Of a DNA stretch of 64,000 bases, positions 58,444 through 64,000 are shown piece by piece. The translations under genes were made by a program, and so were the position numbers. Position 1 is the first letter of the stretch. The number at the start of each line of letters is the position of its first letter. The notes under the pieces are model-generated. The model did not search any database, was not told the DNA's origin, and saw only the letters and a list, made by a program, of their open reading frames with translations. Source of the stretch: Pegea sp. RAD2-039 (taxonomy: Eukaryota; Chordata; Thaliacea; Salpida; Salpidae); contig JAQGEQ010000071.1 in assembly GCA_034620365.1 (NCBI GenBank), forward strand, positions 2,294,001 through 2,358,000, read 5' to 3'.

Positions 58444-61111
58444 ATGTTTTTGTCTTCAATAATCTTTAGGAACACTAAATCTTTGAGATCAGCTGATGCT
58501 TTGACTTCTTTGAAGAAGCCTTTTCCTGCATCATATAGATCATTATCTAAAGTAAATCAAGAGTTGATATTTTTAAGATAATCTTTTTATTATTAATTTT
58601 AAGTTATAAAAATTGGATGATAATATTCTGATCAAAACATGAGAAAAAATTGCTTGAAAAACTGTTTTAGGCAAATAATTTAAAAGAAGAAAGACCCTTA
58701 GAAGGCTTAAATTTAAGCAATCCGAAAGGAACGAAAGATTATGGACCAAGTGAGATGGTTGTTAGAGAAAAGGTGATGGAAATAGTGAAGTCGTGTTTTC
58801 GAAAGCATGGTGCAGTACCTATTGACACTCCAATATTTGAATTTAAGGTGAAAAACATTTTGTATTATGTTGCCACTTTTTTATTTATATTTTTGTAATT
58901 ATTAACTGCATTATACTTTTGTTGTGTTTTGATTTTTCTACATCAATTATGTTGAACTTTGCTATATGAGAAGTTTTTACTTATTTAGATCTCTGAAGTC
59001 ATATTGAGCTGTAGTTGCTGTAAGATGCTCTATTATTTGATATCTTTATCTATTCATTATATAAATAAATAATTAGTAATTAATTATTGATGATATCATT
59101 TTGAAAGCTGTTTGTAAAATGATTTAATAACTAAATTATCTTTTTTTTTTTCTATTTTTATTTAAAATAAATTATCCAAATTTCCAGTCAATTTTGATGC
59201 AAAAATATGGAGAAGAACAAAAAAAGATATTTGAAATAAAACATGAAGGTAAAGAAGAAGTGGCCTTGAGATATGATCTTACTGTAAGTTCAATTATCTT
59301 CACATAAAATTCAACATCTATGTGAGCTTGTTTAAGTCATTTTTTAACTAGTAATCTATTATAAAGTTGTAAATAATGAGTAGTTTTTGTATACAAAAGT
59401 AAACAATACTAGAAGCAAGAACTTTAGTTATTAACACTTGTAATTTTGGAGGCTAGGTACCTCTGACAAGATACCTTGCAATGAATAAAATAAGTTTGAT
59501 GAAATGTTATCACATCGCAAAAGTATATAGAAGAGATGAACCTATTATGAGTAGAGGTAGATTCTGTGAGTTCTACCAGGTAATTGATTTCATCTCTTAT
59601 AATCTAAATTTTTTTAATTAATCTGTATCAGGTTAAATAGTTTCATTATGAGCTCTCGATCTACAAATCTTGTTTGGAATATTTATATTCTTCAATTTAG
59701 TCATTTATATATTAAGAATATTTTTAAAATATCACAACTTGTTTTGTAGTGCGACTTTGATATAACAGGCTCTCATGATCACATGACCGCTGATGCGGAA
59801 TGTATTCGCGTCATCTGGGAGGTCCTTTCTCAATTAGACCTTGGGGACTTTATCATTAAAGTTTGTCTCTTCATATGAACAAGTCACGTGACTCATATGA
59901 TGATATATAGGTGAATGACAGGAGAGTTCTTGATGGAATTTTCACCATCTGTGGTTGTCCTTCTTCACATTTTCAATCTGTTGCTTCAGCTATCGACAAA
60001 TTCGACAAAATCAGTTGGAATGAAGTTAGAAACACGATCATATCATCTGGAGTAGATAAAGAAGTTGCTGATAAGATTGGAACTTTCGTGAAGTTAAAAG
60101 GTTGTTGATAAATTGTCTCATTTTTGAAACTTGCTCAAAATATTCTTTAACAAATTAGGCAATGAAGAACTATTAGAAAGTTTACTTGGCAACTCGAACT
60201 TATGTACAATTCCTTCGGCTTATGAAGGTTTAATTGACTTGAAAACTCTATTTGAATATTTGAAAATTTACAATGTCTCACATCAAGTTAGTGACTTGTA
60301 TTTATATCAAAGAGTGTTGTTTGAAATATCGCTTTTGTTGTAGGTGAACTTTGACCTTAGTCTTTCTCGAGGCCTAACCTATTACACAGGGGTAATGTAT
60401 GAAGCAGTTTTAGTTGATTCTAATTCGAAGAGAAATGAACTGACAAAGGTTGGGTCTGTTGCTGGAGGTGGCAGATATGATGATATGGTCGCTGATTTGA
60501 ACCCTAACGGAAATTCAGTAAGAGTTTGAAATGATCAAATCGTTGAATTATCTAAATCATGTTTTAGTTGTAATTTTTTTAGATATTTTAACATTTTAAT
60601 CTACAAATTAAGAAAAAATGTTTTATGTAATTAGTTTCTTGTAGATACCCTGTGTGGGTTTGAGTATTGGCTTGGAACGGATATTTTCAATCATTCAATC
60701 AAAAATGGAGAAAACCAAAAAACGAATTAATCAAATTGAGGTTTATGTAGCTTCACCTAAGTCAGGCTTGTTGACTGAAAAGATGAAACTTCTGGAGACC
60801 TTGTGGTCAGCGGGAATTAAAGTAAATAATTTCCTTCTAATACTTATCTGATCATCAATTTATCTGATCAAGCTTTCAAATTATATTTTGAATCTTTTTT
60901 ATTAATCCAGGCAAAAATGAGTCACAATGATCGTTCAAAATTACTGACTCAATTTCAAGAGTGTGAACAAGAAGGAATTCCATTTGCACTGATAGTTGGC
61001 CCGAAAGAAATAGAGGAAGGAGTTGTTATAATCCGTGATGTAGTTGAGAGAAAAGATGTCAAAGTTGAAATAAATTCGTTACTTGATGAAGTTCAACAAA
61101 GACTTCGTTGA
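58444..61111 (+). CDS. HARS: Histidyl-tRNA synthetase with a probable mitochondrial presequence
   Basis: Ten exons: 58444-58551, 58671-58847, 59188-59283, 59457-59579, 59750-59860, 59911-60100, 60159-60286, 60344-60517, 60645-60821, 60911-61111, in frame to 494 residues (human HARS1 509). The class II enzyme charges tRNA-His. Exon 1 encodes an Arg/Lys/Ser-rich start without acidic residues for most of its length ([16 protein letters not shown]), like a mitochondrial targeting peptide. The WHEP domain of vertebrate cytosolic HARS is not visible. Catalytic landmarks: [27 protein letters not shown], motif 2 KVYRRDEP...[14 protein letters not shown], the histidine-specific [23 protein letters not shown], and motif 3 [12 protein letters not shown]. 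The anticodon-binding domain (about 395-494) has VEVYV-like [20 protein letters not shown] and [14 protein letters not shown]. Animals with one HARS gene use alternative starts for both compartments; an internal start at M62 or similar would be needed for a cytosolic form. Confidence 0.95.
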
Positions 61112-63072
61112 AATTTTTATTTATCAGTTTGTTTCGAATAATGAAGATCTGATTTGAATGATTAATGATGTATTTTTCAACTATTAGCAACTAATCCTCA
61201 TTAAATTACATGTTTTTCTATCAAATTGGAATATTTAAGTAGCTCTAGGAGATAAAGATGCTAATAGAATTTTTGAAACTTGAATTTTCTCGAATTGTTA
61301 ATTTTTTAAGCTATTGAAATTTTATAGATATAAATTTATTTTCTGCTTGATATCAATGGCATGTATATAAGAAAAATAAATCAGGAAGCAAGTAGATACT
61401 AGAAGTTATTCACTAAATTTCTATTTAATTTGATTAACACTTTTAGGAAAAATAATTTTCATCAACTCAAATTTAATTTACAACAAGTTGAATATAACTT
61501 AGTTCTCTGGTTTTCGATTAATGGTTTCGCAAACAGTTGTTTGTAGAAGATAGATGTCAAGTGAGTAGGAAGAAGAAATAGAAAATTTTAAGATTTTTGA
61601 TTAGTACATCTTAAGTTATTCAATGAATTAAATATATAAAGTTCTCGGAACATCGAATTTTATTTTAAGCTTTTTCATATTTAATTATTTATGATAACAA
61701 TTTCTTCAATCTGTTAAATAAATTATTCAAGCTCTTAAATAAGATTTAAATAAGATCAACTCCTTAGTTGATGAAATAAGCAAAAAGTAATCCAAATTAA
61801 AACAGAAGTGAGAAGATTCTCAGCACAAGAAAGACTCACTAAAAACAATCATTTTATCAGGGTTATATTTATATATCAACTTTAATTATTTAGCAACTTA
61901 TTTCAAATTATTCAAACAATGCTTAACAAACTTGGACCTAATAGGTGAAGCTTTTTAGTTTTTTGATTAAAGATGTACTATGGTATGCTTGAACTGTATA
62001 ACAGAAGATTCTTTTACCGCATACGTAGATGTGATTTGAACGTAAGTATTCGCGAACTTCTTTAACTTGTTTATAGAGCTTTCTGTATACTGATAGTTGA
62101 GTAGTTTTTAGTTGCTTACCGTTGTTTCTGGCCTCGTTTTACAATAGAATAAATGTTTCTTAAAGAGTTATTATCATTGCTATAAGATTAAAAAGTAAGT
62201 TTCAATATTATAAACCACAATTGTTTAAGCCATTAACTTCAATTAATCATTTAATTAAACAAATTAAGTTAAGTTAATGACTATGAACTAAGTTTAAAAG
62301 CTATCTATCTTCTGAGATACAACTTCATTAGAATTAAATCTGGTGATGATGAGCCATAAGTTAATATAGGCTTTTACAAAATTCTTACTGAACAAAAATT
62401 TAGAAATATTTTTTAAGTTTTAGACACGACAGTATCTCTAATTTAATTACTAATCTAAATTGTTCATATGTGAAGTAATTTATAATTCAAATAAATTACG
62501 AAAAATGAAATTGAACAAATATGTTTTGTCACAAGACCATGTTGCTAAATTTTGTGATGCGTTTAACGTTTTCAAATCAAACTTTCAAATTGACATTTGG
62601 AAATTAAACTTTTAGTTTCGTCATCAAACCCTTTTCATGAATGTACAAAACTTTCTGAAAATTAAATAATTTAAAACTGCTCATTTTTTAAGATATTTTT
62701 TATCCAAAGAAAAATATTTTCTTATCTTTATAAAATTATTCAAAAAAAAAGAATAGAATAAAATGTAGTCTTGCTTTCTTCTGTTCATAACATAGATCAA
62801 ACATTTTCAAATCTTTTTTGTTGATCTTTCATTTTTTATGATGAAAAAGATCTTCTTTATAAGACTGTTTTAGGAATGAATTATCAAAACATTTTTTTGA
62901 CTGTTCACTAAACAACTTTCACGAAACAATTTTAACAAAAAATTCATTGTTATAAAATAATTTAAAAAAATAAATTTTAGAGTTTATCTTATTTATTTAC
63001 TTTGATGATAATAAGAAACAATTATATATAAAGACGACTGATTTGACAAAATTAGGTGTAAGTCCTCAGATG
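61112..63072. other. Intergenic, AT-rich
   Basis: HARS 3' flank and the 3' flank of the convergent membrane-protein gene. No gene, RNA or repeat recognised. Confidence 0.5.
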
Positions 63073-64000
63073 CTAAATAGGTTGAAGACTGTTAAGCTCG
63101 ATTTTGACTGAGTTGCGTTGTTTATCTTTTTTTTTGCTGTTTTTACAGCATTTGAATATTCTTTTAAGCAAAGAAGGAGGTTTTTTGAGTTTTTTAGAAG
63201 TAAATAGTAAAAGAGTAATTGAGATAGGAAAAAGTAAGTTTGCAGTTATCTGGATGTCGTCATAAGACTCGCGTGAAGAGCTGTGAACGTAATTTCGAAG
63301 ATAGAGATTTACTTCATATTCATATTTCAATAATGAAATAAGAGAATTCAAAAACATTAAACATTTTAAATTGGAATAATAATTACTTAAAATGTGAATA
63401 AAAAAGTTAAATAACTTAAAAAATTATTTAACCTGATATTTCTAACAAAATGATTAACTAAATATCATTGAAATTATTTACCAATGTTGTAAAATTGAAG
63501 CTATCACTGCTAAAACCATCCCTAATGGTATTAAAAACAATTTCTTCTTTGTAAAAGGATTTTTCTTTAAAATTCTATACTCATTTATCTGTCAAATATA
63601 GTTAATAATATAACAAAGAAGACAACTGTCTACTATTTTAACTTCATTTTAACTTTGAGTTTAATCTATAATCTAGTTTTATAATAATTTTAAAAAGTTT
63701 GATTACCCATGAAAAGATGTTGACTGCAAAAGCGGCGATTAGAGGTAAAGAAAATAAATTCGTGTTAAGAAACAGAACGAACATAGAAAATTGAGATAAA
63801 ACTAAATCGAAAAAAGCTCTGAAAATGAAACTAAATTGTAAGAGAGATCACTTTCTTATAAATTTATATTTATAAATTCAAAAGCTATGCTATCATTATC
63901 TAAAGCTTATTATCAATAAATTAACAAAAGTATAACTTGTTATTAAAGCAGCAAAACACATATACTAAACTTTATACAAACAAATGCTTACATTGTTTTC
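63073..64000 (-). CDS. Multi-pass membrane protein, 3' end only (runs off the right edge)
   Basis: Minus-strand exons at 63818-63707, 63588-63482 and 63385-63073 join in frame to a stop. A GT donor at 63991 suggests that a further exon ends at 63992 and continues beyond the window. The visible 170 residues or so contain about four hydrophobic segments: FSMFVLFLNTNLFSLPLIAA plus FAVNIFSW, LFLIPLGMVLAVIASIL, LKCLMFLNSLISLL and NLLFPISITLLLF. A strongly basic cytosolic-looking tail with a CCKN pair follows (KKLKKPPSLLKRIFKCC). An acceptor just before 63385 (TTTTAAG) is the weakest junction. I do not recognise the family; the loop after the first pair of helices (INEYRILKKNPFTKKK) is loosely reminiscent of XK-related scramblases, but not enough to name it. 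Confidence 0.6.

Noticed and set aside
1-64000. CRISPR arrays, operons, riboswitches, bacterial-type terminators
   Set aside because: Spliceosomal introns and animal gene families show this is a eukaryotic nuclear sequence. No regularly spaced repeats were seen beyond the four-unit minisatellite.

Overview
This is a very AT-rich animal nuclear window. Protein-coding exons stand out as GC-richer islands with canonical GT-AG introns, mostly 50-600 bp but up to about 2 kb. The proteins (GHITM/TMBIM5, synaptotagmin-14/16, SUMO, RACGAP1, a CAP-domain protein, ALG1, COMMD2, CHIC, an MRG15-like protein, histidyl-tRNA synthetase) are metazoan. I cannot name the phylum. A CR1-like LINE, a tRNA-derived SINE and a mariner-like fossil fit an invertebrate. 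No virus-like or LTR element was recognised.

Layout. 1-3.3 kb: AT-rich flank with a decayed mariner-type transposase. 3.3-12.5 kb: three single-exon GHITM paralogues on the + strand (A at 3305, B at 5718, C at 11190). B and C lie in a recent segmental duplication of about 1.9 kb. C sits antisense inside a C2A intron of a synaptotagmin-14/16-like gene on the - strand (9382 to at least 15330). 15.3-21.1 kb: no recognised gene; upstream exons of the synaptotagmin gene may lie here. 21.1-26.6 kb: a CR1-like LINE complex with two near-identical 3' halves in inverted orientation, and a copied piece of the synaptotagmin C2A exons trapped between LINE fragments.

27.5-46 kb is a run of + strand genes: SUMO (5 exons), RACGAP1 (one coding exon, with a SINE copy on each side), a secreted or anchored CAP protein (4 exons), ALG1 (12 exons), COMMD2 (one exon) and a CHIC palmitoylated protein (5 exons). 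49-55.5 kb carries - strand genes: an MRG15-like protein whose chromo-barrel aromatic cage is gone, a tail-anchored protein that may be Bcl-2-like, and a small unknown two-exon protein. 58.4-61.1 kb is histidyl-tRNA synthetase (10 exons) with a probable mitochondrial presequence. The right edge holds the 3' end of a - strand multi-pass membrane protein.

The genes are mostly unrelated housekeeping genes, not one system. The most unusual content is the GHITM/SYT region: a mosaic triplication, a probable gene-conversion tract, and divergence of the TMBIM di-aspartate motif in two of three copies. Other notable points are the palindromic LINE, the altered MRG15 cage, a one-base apparent frameshift in ALG1, and splice acceptors 10-37 nt before the start codon of many genes, which could reflect spliced-leader trans-splicing.
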